A stretch of 64,000 nt of DNA from Lamellibrachia satsuma. Lineage: Eukaryota > Annelida > Polychaeta > Sabellida > Siboglinidae. The stretch is from positions 11,485,162-11,549,161 of the forward strand of contig BSQZ01000006.1 in the NCBI GenBank assembly GCA_033239005.1, written 5' to 3'. Each line of letters begins with the position of its first letter. Position 1 is the stretch's first letter. Shown in pieces: positions 33,270 through 45,239 of the stretch. Below the pieces are notes generated by a model, which was not told where the DNA came from, made no database searches, and saw only the letters and a list, made by a program, of their open reading frames with translations. Position numbers and translations under genes: made by a program.

Positions 33270-34550
33270 TTGAACAACTATACATTTAATAAGCAACATT
33301 TGGACAGAACAATCGTTAAACAACACAAATCAATTGGCGAACCAAAACAATGAAGCAATTGGTGAAACAAGAAATTGAATCTACTAGGGAAGCAGCAAAA
33401 GGAATCATGCAGTGAATTAACAACAAGGATCAAACAATAAACTAACAACATAGACCAGTCAGTGAACCCATTTCAGGAATGACTTGGATAACCATGAACA
33501 CGAATCAATTAGGGAATAAATACCAAGAATTAATTAGTGAACTACAAACGTGAATCAATATGTGAAGCAACAACATGTGGCACAATATCATGTATCAGTT
33601 GGTTAATCAAACACAAAAAACAATTATTTTACTTATTTTACTTCTGAATTACCGTTTGACACACTGCAACTTAATTACGTGTGACACAATATCATGTATC
33701 AGTTGGTGAATCAAACACACAAAACAATTCTTTCTCTTCAGTTGGTGAATCAAACACACAAAACAATTCGTGAAGCAACTCGAATAATTCAGTAAGCAAA
33801 CAACATTACTCATGTAGTCATCCAACAAAGTGATTCAGTTGGTGAACCAGCAACACGAATAATTTAGTAAACAAACAACATTAATCAACCACCAATACGA
33901 ATAAATTGGCGAAACAGCAACTCGAGTAATTCAGTCAACAAACACTATTACGTATGCATTCAACCAACAACATGAATGTGTTGGTAAATCAGTAAAACGA
34001 ATAATTTAGTAAACAAACAACATTACTCAAGAATTCAACCAACAGCGTGAATCAGTTGGTGAACCAGCAACAATAATCATTTAGTAAACAAACAACATTG
34101 CTTATGCAGTCAACCAACATCATGAATTACTTGGAGAACCAGCAAAACGAATAATTTCGTGTACTCAATAAACAACATAACATGAATTACTTGGTGAACC
34201 AGCAACAGGAATCATTTGGTAAACAAACAATATTACTTTTGCAGTCAACCAACAATATGAAATACTTGGTGTTCCAGCAACACGAATAATTTCTAAACAA
34301 ACAACTTTACTAATGTACACAACCAACAACATGAATCAGTTTGTGAACCAGCAACACAAATAATTTCGTAAACAAACTGCATTACTCATGTACTCAACCA
34401 ACAAAATGAATCAGTTTGTTAACCAGCAACACAAATCATTTCGTAAACAAACAACATTAATCATATAGTGAACCAACAGTATCAATTAATTGGTAAATTA
34501 ACAAAATGAGTCGACCAGTGAACAGCCAACGTGAATCATTATATTGAACT
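33270..34550 (-). repeat. 25-bp-period minisatellite downstream of GPCR-3
   Basis: About 50 monomers of 25 bases. A clean 75-base triplet is visible at about 33,972-34,046: AATGTGTTGGTAAATCAGTA plus AAACG, then AATAATTTAGTAAACAAACA plus ACATT, then ACTCAAGAATTCAACCAACA plus GCGTG. The triplet type order repeats down the array. Strand relative to the adjacent GPCR is the same as at 15.1-15.86 kb. Confidence 0.85.
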
Positions 34551-34724
34551 GAAACGTCAATATTCTGACGACATGCACAGTATCGATTAATGTTGTATTC
34601 ATACAAGAAAACAGCTCAACTCAGCTAATGCAACGCACCAAATTATAATCCCATCAATTCCCCTTTTTCTTATATAGCAAACTTTATATCTAATGTACAA
34701 CGAATTCCTCTGCAGACTGCAACA

Positions 34725-34842
<118 letters not shown>

Positions 34843-34984
34843 ACTGCCATGTTGCAAATGTCTGGTAGGTCGTCCCACAGCCTCCATTAGTCAGGACCAG
34901 AAAGCAAACAGGCCTCGGATTATTACAAACCTTGGTCAATTTAGGTAGCAAAAAACTAGTGTGTTTGTAGGAGGTTTGTAGGAG

Positions 34985-35054
34985 TGTGTATGTGTGTGTG
35001 AGTGTCAGTGTGTGCATGTGAGTGTGTGTGTGCATGTGAGTGTGTGTGTGTGTT

Positions 35055-35092
<38 letters not shown>

Positions 35093-35200
35093 TGTGTGTG
35101 TTTGTGTGTGCGTGTGTGCGTGCGTGCGTGCGTATGTTCGTGTGTGTGTGCGTGCGTGCGTGCGTGCGTGCGTGCTTGTTTGCGCGTGCTTGCGAACGTG
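34985..35200. repeat. (TG)n / (TGCG)n microsatellite
   Basis: About 215 bases of TG repeats grading into TGCG, immediately downstream of GPCR-3. Confidence 0.9.
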
Positions 35201-35256
35201 CGTGTATGTGTGGATTTACAGAAAATGACGTTTTACTAATTGTCACTGCACAGTAG

Positions 35257-36289
35257 CTACGATGTATCACTCATAACAGAGGTATCGCGTTTACAGAAGA
35301 CTTTCCGCAGTTCGTTCTGGTACGGGCAATATTGCAACGCGTAAAGGAAAGGATTGATGCAACAGTTAGCAAACATCCCTATAACGGTAAAATTATAATA
35401 ATTGTTCGAGAAGTCCACAGGAGCGCCGAAATTGAAAACAAGATAAGTTAACTGGTTCCAAATGTTACACAGGAGATATCCAATAACAACGAGCAAAAGA
35501 GTTTTTAGAACGTTGCGCCTGGCGCACGCCTTTTTAACCGCTGCCTCGGCACATATTTGGTGCATCCGGATGTACCTGGGTTCGTAGCCGTATATACATC
35601 CTGCTGTAGCAGGTAATAAACACAGTAATTGGGATTAGATATTGGATTACGAAAAACACCACACCGATTGCCCTCATCAAAGATTGGTCCGATAGTGTAA
35701 TGATTATACAACTGCCATTAACAACACTGTAAGTTGGCACCAAGAAACACAACATCAATATCGGCCCTGGCCACCAGGAGGCGCTGGCTAAGAATATAAC
35801 ATTTGTCTTTGATAAAGAGGTGTGGTGGAATATTGGATGCACAATCCCCATGTACCGTTCAATGGTCACAGCTATCAGACTGTAGGAAGACGATACCATT
35901 AAGCTAAACAGCGGCAGTTCGCTCAGCCAGAATTTACAGAAGATGTCACCGCCCACGCCGGACAAGTTTTCTGTAGAAAGGTTCAACATTTTCGTTAGCA
36001 ATATTAGTACGGACGTCGCGAAATCAATGCTGCTCTGGTTTAAGATCAAGATGTTTGTAAATGTTTTGCGCATCGATGCACTGTGTAATGTGACAAAGAT
36101 AACTACAGCGTTTCCAAACATGCCAAGCGTAGCGATTAAGGCATACGCAAGTTGTTGATAGTTCGTTGCGCCAGTGCTGTTTTCATAGTTGTCGTTGCTT
36201 ATATTAGTCGTTGAATCATTGTTCGAAGCCAGCGCTCGAGAAATGTTCCGCATACTATTCAAGACACTTTCGTTTCCAAATGCAACCAT
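35257..36289 (-). pseudogene. Rhodopsin-like class A GPCR 3, full length with one frameshift
   Basis: From ATG 36,289 the first frame (251 codons) covers the glycosylated N-terminus and TM1-TM5, with LILNQSSIDF, ERYMGIVHP and LIPITVFITCYSRMYIRLRT. It then loses frame in loop 3 near 35,545. The second frame (to 35,257) supplies KKACARRNVLKTLLLVVIGY, TM6, TM7 with NPFLY, and the tail ending in TSVMSDTS. Compared with GPCR-1, two bases are missing in the loop between HPDAP and AEAAVKKA. No other lesion is seen, so this is either a very recent pseudogene or a sequencing or assembly error. The tail carries CPYQN where paralogs have RPYQN. Confidence 0.88.
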
Positions 36290-36430
36290 GGTTTTTTATA
36301 GTCGAAAAAGCGTCACTTAGAAGAGGTGCTTCCATGGGACGTCATTTTGAATGACACGGGAGTAGTGGTCTCACACGGGACACTGACACGGGATGTACTT
36401 CTCAATTCGTCAGCCTGTAAAGCATAGACC
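36290..36430 (-). promoter_or_regulatory. GPCR-3 proximal promoter, conserved with GPCR-1
   Basis: On the minus strand it carries TTCAAAATGACGTC (36,337-36,350) and GACTATAAAAAA (36,292-36,303) directly before the ATG, as at 13,120-13,269. Upstream, at 36,411-36,570, a segment beginning CAGCCTGTAA(A/G)GCATAGACCAGTT is duplicated in tandem. Confidence 0.5.
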
Positions 36431-37249
36431 AGTTAGGTTTAAACTGAATAACAATAATGTACTAGCAATAATGCTTTTTCGGTGTGTACACAAAGTTTAA
36501 TAGTGTAGCTTCGTCAGCCTGTAAGGCATAGACCAGTTTGATTTAAAATGAATATCAATATGTGTACATAAAGTTTAAAATTGTATGTACAAATCAACAA
36601 ATCAATATAAACATTTATTTATTAATGTAATTATATATTTAGTCATTTTTTTCTCTCGCAAAGCGCACGTATTATTCGAAGTTAATGATATATAATCATG
36701 TGGTTTTGTGACGCAACTGATGGTATGGGCCTACATTCATTCAGTGATTTGTATGCAGCATAGTTTTTCTCGCGTTTCTATGGCGAGTGGTGGCGATGTG
36801 AATTTTCCAGAATAAACACTAAAATGTAACGATTTCGAACCGCTAGCGACCACACAGAGCGACCAAGCTTCTTTTCATATATCTAAACTTCATGTACACA
36901 TGTAACTTGGGTCCAAAATAACTCTTTCTTCTATAAAACATTTACAAAAAATAAACAACAACTTGCAATCTCCTATGCCTAGCTCCGGATAATGAGTTTT
37001 GTTTTAATTTTTGTTAATTTTGAGCGCTATATGGAAGTATTTTTTGATAGCTAAACATGTGTGTATGTATGGTAGCGGAGAAGCTTGGCGGCTCTATGTG
37101 GTCGTTTTCATTGTTATGTCAGAAAGTAAAAGATCGCTCTGACAGTGACGTGAATTTGGATTCCGTTTCTATGGATTGATGACATCAACATAGCTTCCAC
37201 AACCTAGTATAATGTTTGGCACATCATGCTCATGAAATTTTAAGATTAC

Positions 37250-37361
37250 ATTTTCGCAGCCATTTCTTTAGCAATGTTGGCCGCGTAGGGTATTTAAATG
37301 AAATACAAGTTACTCTAGTCTTACTAATGTTTGCGTTACAACCGAATGCTGCGCAAAAAAC
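37250..37361 (-). pseudogene. THAP-type zinc-finger exon remnant, copy 2
   Basis: The minus strand reads VFCAAFGCNANISKTRVTC and then FKYPTRPTLLKKWLRK. This has C-x-x-x-G-C-x-N, Phe, Pro and Trp in THAP spacing. A one-base loss relative to copy 1 puts the ATG out of frame. The C-terminal Cys-x2-His half is not found nearby, so it would be in another exon or lost. Confidence 0.5.
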
Positions 37362-38333
37362 ATTCTGACGCTCGCTTCGAAACAACCGCTATCGCTGTAA
37401 ACAAGATTTTAACAAGATTTAACAAGATTGCCATCCCAAACAACAAGTTCCACATGGCAAGTGGACATGGAAGCCTTTGGCTTATCAAGAGTCCAACAAT
37501 TTTCTCATCTATGTGTAGCCCGTCCTTATCAAATATCTGTTAATTCTACTACTAACATTAACACAATAATTTGGCAGTTTGTTCCATTCATTTATCACCC
37601 TCTGTGAGAAAGGGTACTTTCTCATATCCAACATAAACTGCTCCTTAACTAATGCTGCTTTGTGTCCTTTGGTTCTACTGCCTTCTTTAAGTTTGAAGAA
37701 CATATTCCTGTCAACATACTCATAACCAATCACTATTTTAAACACTTCTATTTGGTCTCCTCTTAGTCTCCTTGTCTCTAATGTTGTCAAACCACATTGT
37801 AATAAGCGACTTTCGTAACTAAGGTATCTCAATCCTGGAATCATTTTAGTTGCACTTCGTTGTATTTTTTCTAGCTTGTCTATGTCCTTTTTACGATATG
37901 GCCTCCACACTTGAATACAATACCAATGTGGTCTAACTATTGCTTTGTACAGGGATACAATTAGCTGTTTCTCCTTATACATGATAGTTCTCCTAAGTAA
38001 CCATATAATTTGATTTCCTTTCGAAGTAGCAATCCCACATTGCTCTGAAACTTTCATGTCAGCACTAAATGTTACTCCTAATTCCTTTTCTTGTGTGGTT
38101 CTACCTAGTACAGCATCCCCCATTTTATATTCTTCGTCCCTGTTTCCATGTCCTATGTGTATACATTTACACTTCCCAAAATTGAATAACATTTGCCATT
38201 TTGATGACCATTTAACTAATTTATCTAGATCATCATGTAAACTTTGTTTATCTATATCATTAGTAACCTTTCTGAATACTTTTGTGTCTTCAGCAAATTT
38301 GAGTACCTTGCTAGATATGTCATCTTCCAAATC

Positions 38334-38335
<2 letters not shown>

Positions 38336-38431
<96 letters not shown>
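38336..38431. repeat. (TA)n(TG)n microsatellite inside CR1 copy B
   Basis: About 85 bases of TA then TG, lying exactly at the LIYINDL codons of the RT, the same position as in copy C (49,097-49,212). Confidence 0.95.
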
Positions 38432-38436
38432 ATTAA

Positions 38437-38492
38437 AACATACAATAAAATACAAAATGCTAGAAATAGCATTTTGTATTTTATTGTATGTT
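38437..38492. repeat. Perfect 26-bp hairpin with GAAA loop
   Basis: Left arm 38,437-38,462, loop GAAA 38,463-38,466, right arm 38,467-38,492. One arm (read on the minus strand from 38,492) is continuous with the endonuclease coding sequence and aligns with copy A near 3,120-3,150, so the other arm is an inverted copy of it. Confidence 0.95.
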
Positions 38493-39108
38493 ATCCTCTT
38501 CGTTTATGTTTGGATTTCGGTAAACTAATCTAATAGTTAATTTTGAATTTCCTGAAACTATTTTGCACCAAACAGCTTCATTGTAACCTGTTTCGCTTTG
38601 TAATTGTATTTCATAAGCCTGAATAGATTCTTTAACATATAAAATAACTCTCCCGCCCCTTCTTCCTATTCGATCTTTCCTAAACATTATGTATCCTGTC
38701 AGTCCTAATTCAGCATCTGTTATATATATGTTGGCCCATGATTCAGTTATACCAATTATGTGAGGGTCAATATCTTCTACCATAATGTTTAATTCGTTTT
38801 TCTTATTTACTATGCTCCTTGCATTTAAACATACGCATCTATAACCTTTTTCAGAGATGTTTTTCGGATGATTTGATATTGGTTTATCTGTGCTAGTGGC
38901 TTCTTGTTCTGCTTGAGACACCTCTAGGTAACCCCCCTGCACTTCTAGTTTAAAGAATGTTTACTTCCAAAAATATTTGTCATTGTACCCAAGTCGCTAT
39001 CTACTGCTGCTGAAAGTTTGTCCGCGAATACTGCCGCCCCCTTTCCACTTAAATGAAGCCCATCCTTCATGTACATATCTGCCCTCCCAACTAGAAATAA
39101 GGCATTGC

Positions 39109-39147
39109 TATTACACAGTTTGACTGTTTCAGTCATACTGTGTAATA
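39109..39147. repeat. 18-bp near-perfect hairpin beside the 5' end of CR1 copy B
   Basis: Arms 39,109-39,126 and 39,130-39,147 with a TTT loop and one mismatch. It sits about 15 bases outside the point where similarity to copy A starts. Confidence 0.9.
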
Positions 39148-39492
39148 TATTTTTTTACTTGTGTCATTATACATTGTTCCAATGTTAAATGTGTATTAAT
39201 GTCAGCTTTCAATACTGATACTGCTAACACGAGAGTCGGACAGTGCAGACGTGTGGTAGCCACCTCCCAGCAATCTGCCTAAAGGTACTGATAAATTTGA
39301 TGACTGGCTGGTGATCCTTGTCTATATGTGATGTGAAGTGCAGTGTGAAGTAGTTGTTATCAAACTACACATTGATATAATCAATTGCACGCTCCATAGA
39401 GAAATAAACGATCTTTACATCGCAATATCGCTCAACCTGATCCGAATACGCGCGAAACTGGACCTCCTAGTGTCACTACGCCACAGCTCACA

Positions 39493-40320
39493 ATGCCCCG
39501 AAAATCAAGTGCCAAAACGTCCTCGGAAGACCGTGGAGTTGACACTGACGTTGAACATACGCAGCCTTTAGAAGGCCATACATTGAGAAATGCGTTATTA
39601 GCGCTTCTGAAAGACGAGGACACAATCCAGAACATTGCAACATCCATCAGCGAAAGCATTATCAACAAACTACTAAAAACACAAACATTCACCGACATGC
39701 TGATCAAAGCCATCATGGACTCCGAGCAATTCAGTGCGATCAAAGAGGATTTGTACCAGGCTGGCTGCATTGACGCAAGCAAGACAACCGCTGAAATGAA
39801 CGCAATTAACGCCAAAATACGCGCCCTGGAAGCGTCCAGGAAAACGCTTGAACTAGGGATTGTGGCACTTCTTGACCAATTAGATGAACAAGAACAATAC
39901 AGCCGTCGGAATTGCCTCGTATTTCACGGAGTGACCGAACAACAAAAGGATACGACCACCGCGGTGACCGACCTGTGTAGCCGATCGCTAGGCGTGACGG
40001 TGGACAGTCGCAGCATTGACCGCAGCCACCGTCTTGGAAAACCGACTGGAGATAAGCCACGACCAATAATCGTAAAGTTCACCAACTATGAACAACGACA
40101 GAAGATCTTCTCCGTCAAGCGAAAGCTGAAGGGAACAAAAACCGCCATAACGGAGAATCTGACGAGGCGACGTAGTGCTTTGCTGCAAAAAGCACGGTCT
40201 ACTACTGGAGTGACAGCGGTTTGGTCAATGGATGGGCGCATTGTCTGTCTTACGTCATCTGGGCGAAAGGTGAATATTACCACTGAGCGCGAGCTCCAGC
40301 AACTTGGACGTTGTGTGTAG
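39493..40320 (+). CDS. Retrotransposon ORF1: coiled-coil RNA-binding protein
   Basis: 275 residues from ATG to TAG, intact. Residues about 85-135 form a heptad-rich helix (MNAINAKIRALEASRKTLEL) followed by LDEQEQYSRRNCLVFHGVTE, the junction into an RRM-like fold typical of L1-type ORF1 proteins. RSIDRSHRLGKPTGDKPRPI is the characteristic beta-hairpin block, followed by KRKLKGTKTAITENLTRRRS. The C-terminal part is basic. Such proteins trimerise, coat the element RNA and act as chaperones in cytoplasmic RNPs. It is the only intact protein of this element. Confidence 0.8.
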   Translation: MPRKSSAKTSSEDRGVDTDVEHTQPLEGHTLRNALLALLKDEDTIQNIATSISESIINKLLKTQTFTDMLIKAIMDSEQFSAIKEDLYQAGCIDASKTTAEMNAINAKIRALEASRKTLELGIVALLDQLDEQEQYSRRNCLVFHGVTEQQKDTTTAVTDLCSRSLGVTVDSRSIDRSHRLGKPTGDKPRPIIVKFTNYEQRQKIFSVKRKLKGTKTAITENLTRRRSALLQKARSTTGVTAVWSMDGRIVCLTSSGRKVNITTERELQQLGRCV

Positions 40321-40705
40321 TGTAGTGTCTCCAGATACAATCAAAATCTGACTTTAATGCAAAAAAAAAAAATGGCGATGTATCTGCAAGCTGTAGGCAT
40401 TCTGCCTATATACACTGGCGTCACTAATACGTGTACCCATCCGTACTTGTTTTTTGCCCATTTTGTTTTGTTCTTTTGTAATTCTGACTATTTACTTAAC
40501 ACTGTCCAAGCACTATTTGTCTATGTTAATGTCACAGCATTGTATGTTTTCTTTTGCTATCATTGCACTTTTCAATATCACAGATGTTCTCGTTAACGCG
40601 TTTCATTTTAGCACCTATGCTCCATTTGTGGATATTAATTGTTGTACAAATTACTGTTAATATGATGTCAAATTATGTCAAGTTCACGTGTAACGGACTT
40701 TGAAC

Positions 40706-43700
40706 ATGGCTAGAAATGGTTTTCCTTTTAACGATGATGATTCCTTTTTAAGAAATGTTGGAGGGTTAACAGTTAACTCTTTAAATCACATCTTACAAGT
40801 AAACGAATTCAATGAAAATTTACCAGATGGAGAAGTTGAAATTATTAAACATTCTCCATATTTTACTGATGAAGAATTAATAGACAAAATAAAAAACAAG
40901 CAAAATACTTTTGTAGTGTTGAGTCTAAATTGTCAAAGCCTTCATGCAAAATGGATCAAATTAATATGAAATTAGAAAATTTACGAAACAACAGCTGTGA
41001 AATTGGAGCCATTTGTTTACAAGAAACATGGTTATCCAATGACTCCAACATTTCTTTGCTGCAAATAGATGGTTTTACATTAATCTCTCAAGGTAATATT
41101 TGTAGTGCTCATGGTGGCCTATCGATATATCTTAGTAATAAATATGACTATAAAATATTATCTATTAACAATGTATCAAATGTATGGGAAGGACAGTTTA
41201 TTGAGATAACTGGAAAAACTATCCAAAAAAAATTATACTGGGAAATATATATAGACCACCAAGAGATGTTATTGAGAATTACAAGACCTTTATTGACGAA
41301 TTAACCCCGATACTCACTCATTTACAAAAACTAAAGAGTGAAGTTATCATAGCAGGTGATTTTAATATTGACTTACTGAAAATCAAAGAAAAACCTGTAT
41401 TTAGTGAATACTTTGACATGATCAGTGCACAAGGCTTCTTTCCTAGAATCACATTGCCTACCAGATTTTCAGAACATCGTGGTACACTTATTGACAATTT
41501 TTTATGTAAACTGTCAGAGGGGTCATTGAACTCCACTTCTGGCATTTTAATCAACCAAATTTCTGATCATCTTCCCTGTTTCATTTGCATGGACTGCATA
41601 TTAACTCGAGACACGGTACCCAAATTCATAACAATAACACAGAAAAGTCCGGATTCGCTAAATAAATTTAGATTAGAATTAATACACTCAAACATTTATG
41701 ATAAACTAAATAAGAATATTGATGGTAATCCCAACGAAAAAAATTATAACATTCTTGAAGAAATTATTTTAAATACTATGATTAAATGCTTACCCACTAA
41801 GACAATTAAATATAACAAACATAAATATAAAAAATCGTCTTGGATTACTCAAGGTATTATTAGATCAATAACGTTTAGAGATAAGCTATATCTAAAAATG
41901 AAGCAAACTACTATAGACACAGCAAGATATCAGGTCCTTAAAACTAATCTGCACGCTTATAATAAAATTCTTAAAAAAAATATTCGTCTGGCCAAAAAAA
42001 TATATTTTGAATCGAGATTTGAGAAACATAAGAACAACATTAAAAAAACATGGTCAATTATTAAAGAAATAATTAATGAAACAACAAAGACTGAACAATT
42101 TCCTAACTCTTTTAAAATTGATGGAACAACTGTTACCGATAAAACGGATATTGCCAATCAATTTAATTTATTTTTTACAAATATTGGTCCCAAACTTGCA
42201 TCACAAATAAGTAGTAACGGCAAATGTCATAGAGATTATTTGAAAAACCAGACCATACATAAATTCACGTTTAAACCTATAAGTGAAGATACTACAATTA
42301 ATATAATTAACCGTATGCATCCTAAATCTAGTAGTGGCAAAGACGGCATATCAACTATATTATTAAAAACAATAAAACATGAAATTTGTAAACCTGTCAC
42401 CACAATACTCAATCAATCTTTGTCAACAGGTATATTTCCTGACAAACTAAAAGTTGCTAAAGTAATACCACTATTCAAAAAAGGTGATAATACCATTTTT
42501 GATAATTACCGTCCAATTTCGATCTTTCCAGCAATTTCTAAAGTATTTGAGAGAGTCATATTTGACCAACTACACGAATATTTCCACAATAGAGAGCTAT
42601 ACTACAGTAGTCAATATGGCTTCAGAGAGAAACATTCAACCGAACTTGCCACCCTTGAAATAATAGACAGAATTATTCAGGAAATGGACAAACACCTAAC
42701 TCCAATAAATATATATATTGATTTATCAAAAGCCTTTGATACAATAGACCATAATATACTCATGGATAAATTAAAGCACTATGGCATAAAAGGCACAGCA
42801 TTTAACCTCTTTAAGAACTATTTATCAAATCGTAAACAGTACGTACAATTTGGACCCGTAAAATCTAAAGAAGCATATATTACTACTGGTGTCCCGCAAG
42901 GGTCGATATTAGGACCTTTGTTGTTCATTATATACATTAATGACCTATCAATTGCTAGTGACCTTTTCAACTTCATAACTCGATACAACCCTAACCAGTA
43001 CATTAGATGTCTTTAATCGACCCGGTGACTTAAATAACAATATAAACGAAGAACTAAACAAGATATGTGACTGGCTTAACGTAAACAAACTTGCTCTAAA
43101 TGTTGACAAAACTAAAGCTATGATTTTTCATATGCCACAAAAGAAAGTAGAAAAGCCTGTGCTATTAGTAAATGGAACTGTAATTGAATATGTAAATAAC
43201 TTCAACTTTTTGGGCATCACATTAAATAATCACTTGAACTGGGACAGTCACATAAACAAAGTAGCATACAAAATATCTAGAACCACTGGAATTCTAAAAA
43301 AACTGACACATTTTTTACCACAGCATATTCTAAGGACAATGTACAATTCTATCATATTACCTCATATAAACTATGGTATAGTGGCATGGGGGTATCAAAC
43401 GCAACGCATATTTATACTTCAGAAAAAACCAATTAGAATAATCACGTTAAGTAAATATAATGCACACACTGCTCCTATTTATAAAGAACTCAAATTATTA
43501 AAGGTCAGTGACATCTACAAGCTACAAGAACTTAAGTTTTATCATAAATTAATAAATAAACAACTACCTGAATATTTTTATAATATACCTTACACTAACA
43601 CTTTTGAAATACATCAATATGACACACGAGACAAAAATCGCTTATTTATGTCAAGAAATAATCATGTTTTCGCAAACAAATGTATTAGATACAGCATGAT

Positions 43701-43863
43701 TAGAACTGTTAACAATAGTCCAAATGATATTACTGACAAAGTCCATACTCATAGTCTATATGGTTTCTCCAGTTACATAAAACAATATCTTCTTGGTAAT
43801 TATGAATACAACTGTACCAAAACAAATTGTTACATTTGCCGAAATCAGGGCATACGTGTATAG
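40706..43863 (+). pseudogene. ORF2 of the second family: AP-endonuclease + RT, three frameshifts, catalytic YADD lost
   Basis: The endonuclease blocks are VLSLNCQSLHAK, GAICLQETWLS, IYRPPRD (in a shifted frame), IIAGDFNIDLLK and ISDHLPCFI. The RT shows SSSGKDGIST, AKVIPLFKKGDN, NYRPISIFPAISKVFERV, IYIDLSKAFDTIDHN and TTGVPQGSILGPLLFIIYIN. Frame changes occur near 40,950, near an A-run at 41,228 and near 42,982. The last falls exactly where the second catalytic Asp pair should be: the sequence goes from FNFIT to RYN and no YADD can be read. The thumb continues at 43,020-43,863 (ALNVDKTKAMIFHMP). It is inactive. Confidence 0.88.
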
Positions 43864-43949
43864 TTATTTATTTGTGTAATTAATATGTAGGTATATCTCA
43901 TAGGCAGCCATACATATGCATATATGTACATGGATATGCTTGTATACAT

Positions 43950-44139
<190 letters not shown>

Positions 44140-44378
44140 TATTATATAATTATAAACTTAGTACTTTTATTATTGCTATCACTTGTATTCTTAATATTTT
44201 TAATATATTTTCAATTGCTCAATTGCTTGACTAAACCAGTGGTGGCTCCCATGATAGCGACATACTCAACGTCTTAATGGGAGTCTCCGTGACCATTTAT
44301 TTTATTTACTTTGTTTATATGTCGATTGTTTTACATTTACTTGGTCAAAATAAATGAGTCTGAGTCTAAGTCTGAGTC

Positions 44379-45235
44379 TTCAATACTCTTCAGACATTCA
44401 CATCACTCATGTACGTAACCAAAGTGAATAAATGTGCTATATATTTGCAAATAGCAACATTTTGCTAATAATTTATCCCTCTATGGGTATAAGATTCTAA
44501 CCCTCCCCCTGACACTTTGATTGACAGCTATCTCACTAATGTTCTCTGATTTGATGGACATGTAATGGATGACCCAATCATTCTCCAAAAGGGAATGCTA
44601 ATTGCCTTACAATGGTGTCTTAATTGGCCGTTGTGCATTGCCTCACCCTATAAAAAAAACACAATCAGTAGGTGTTATTCACTTGCCTCTTGGCACAGCT
44701 ATCACAGTGGCACAGGATAATTACGAAGTACAATTTAAGGAAGAACTTTACAAAAGGTTTTAAATATGTCAAAAACATATAATTCCCAAAGTGGAATATT
44801 ACAATACTATAGAACAACTCAAGCTTGTAGCAACTTATGAATCTTCGAAGTCACCTCATAGATACTACATACGCAGCAAGTAAGAACCAATTATTATTTG
44901 TAGTTTCTTATGCTGAACAATGTTTCTTGATTTTAAATGTGATACATTTACCAGACATATCACAATTTGAGGGGTATATAGTAGTCCATTTAATCAATGC
45001 AACTATTCCAACCTATAATAAATGAGGTATGACTGGAAAGATAAAGTTAAATAATGTTCCAAATGTGCCATAACTAACATGTAATTATTTGTCATATAAA
45101 TTACTCCACAGTGTTGGTGGCTTGCATAACATGATGTGGTTTCATTTTGATTTGGTAATGGTGAAATGTCAAACCTTCATTCATTGATCTGCACATTGAA
45201 GCCACATAGGTTTGAAAACATAGTTTTGTTTTCAG
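44379..45235. other. Intergenic stretch, nothing recognised
   Basis: AT-rich with a short poly-A patch at 44,652. No supported gene. Confidence 0.5.
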
Positions 45236-45239
45236 ATTA

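Larger units (their letters stand above)
37393..39095 (-). mobile_element. CR1-like element copy B, truncated and internally deleted
   Basis: In element order: ORF1 esterase end (39,095-38,945) including the TTTAAAC heptamer; ORF2 endonuclease start (38,942-38,495, CLNARSIVNKK and GITESWAN); then about 1.6 kb missing relative to copy A. The gap is replaced by a 26-bp foldback (38,437-38,492), (TG)n and (TA)n. The RT then resumes at YINDL and continues with KFAEDTKVF and the thumb (38,330-37,509), the 3' UTR and about three AAATCTTGTT-type tail repeats. The catalytic pair reads FAEDT, a substitution of the first Asp. It belongs with copy C in a subfamily distinct from A and D. Confidence 0.9.
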
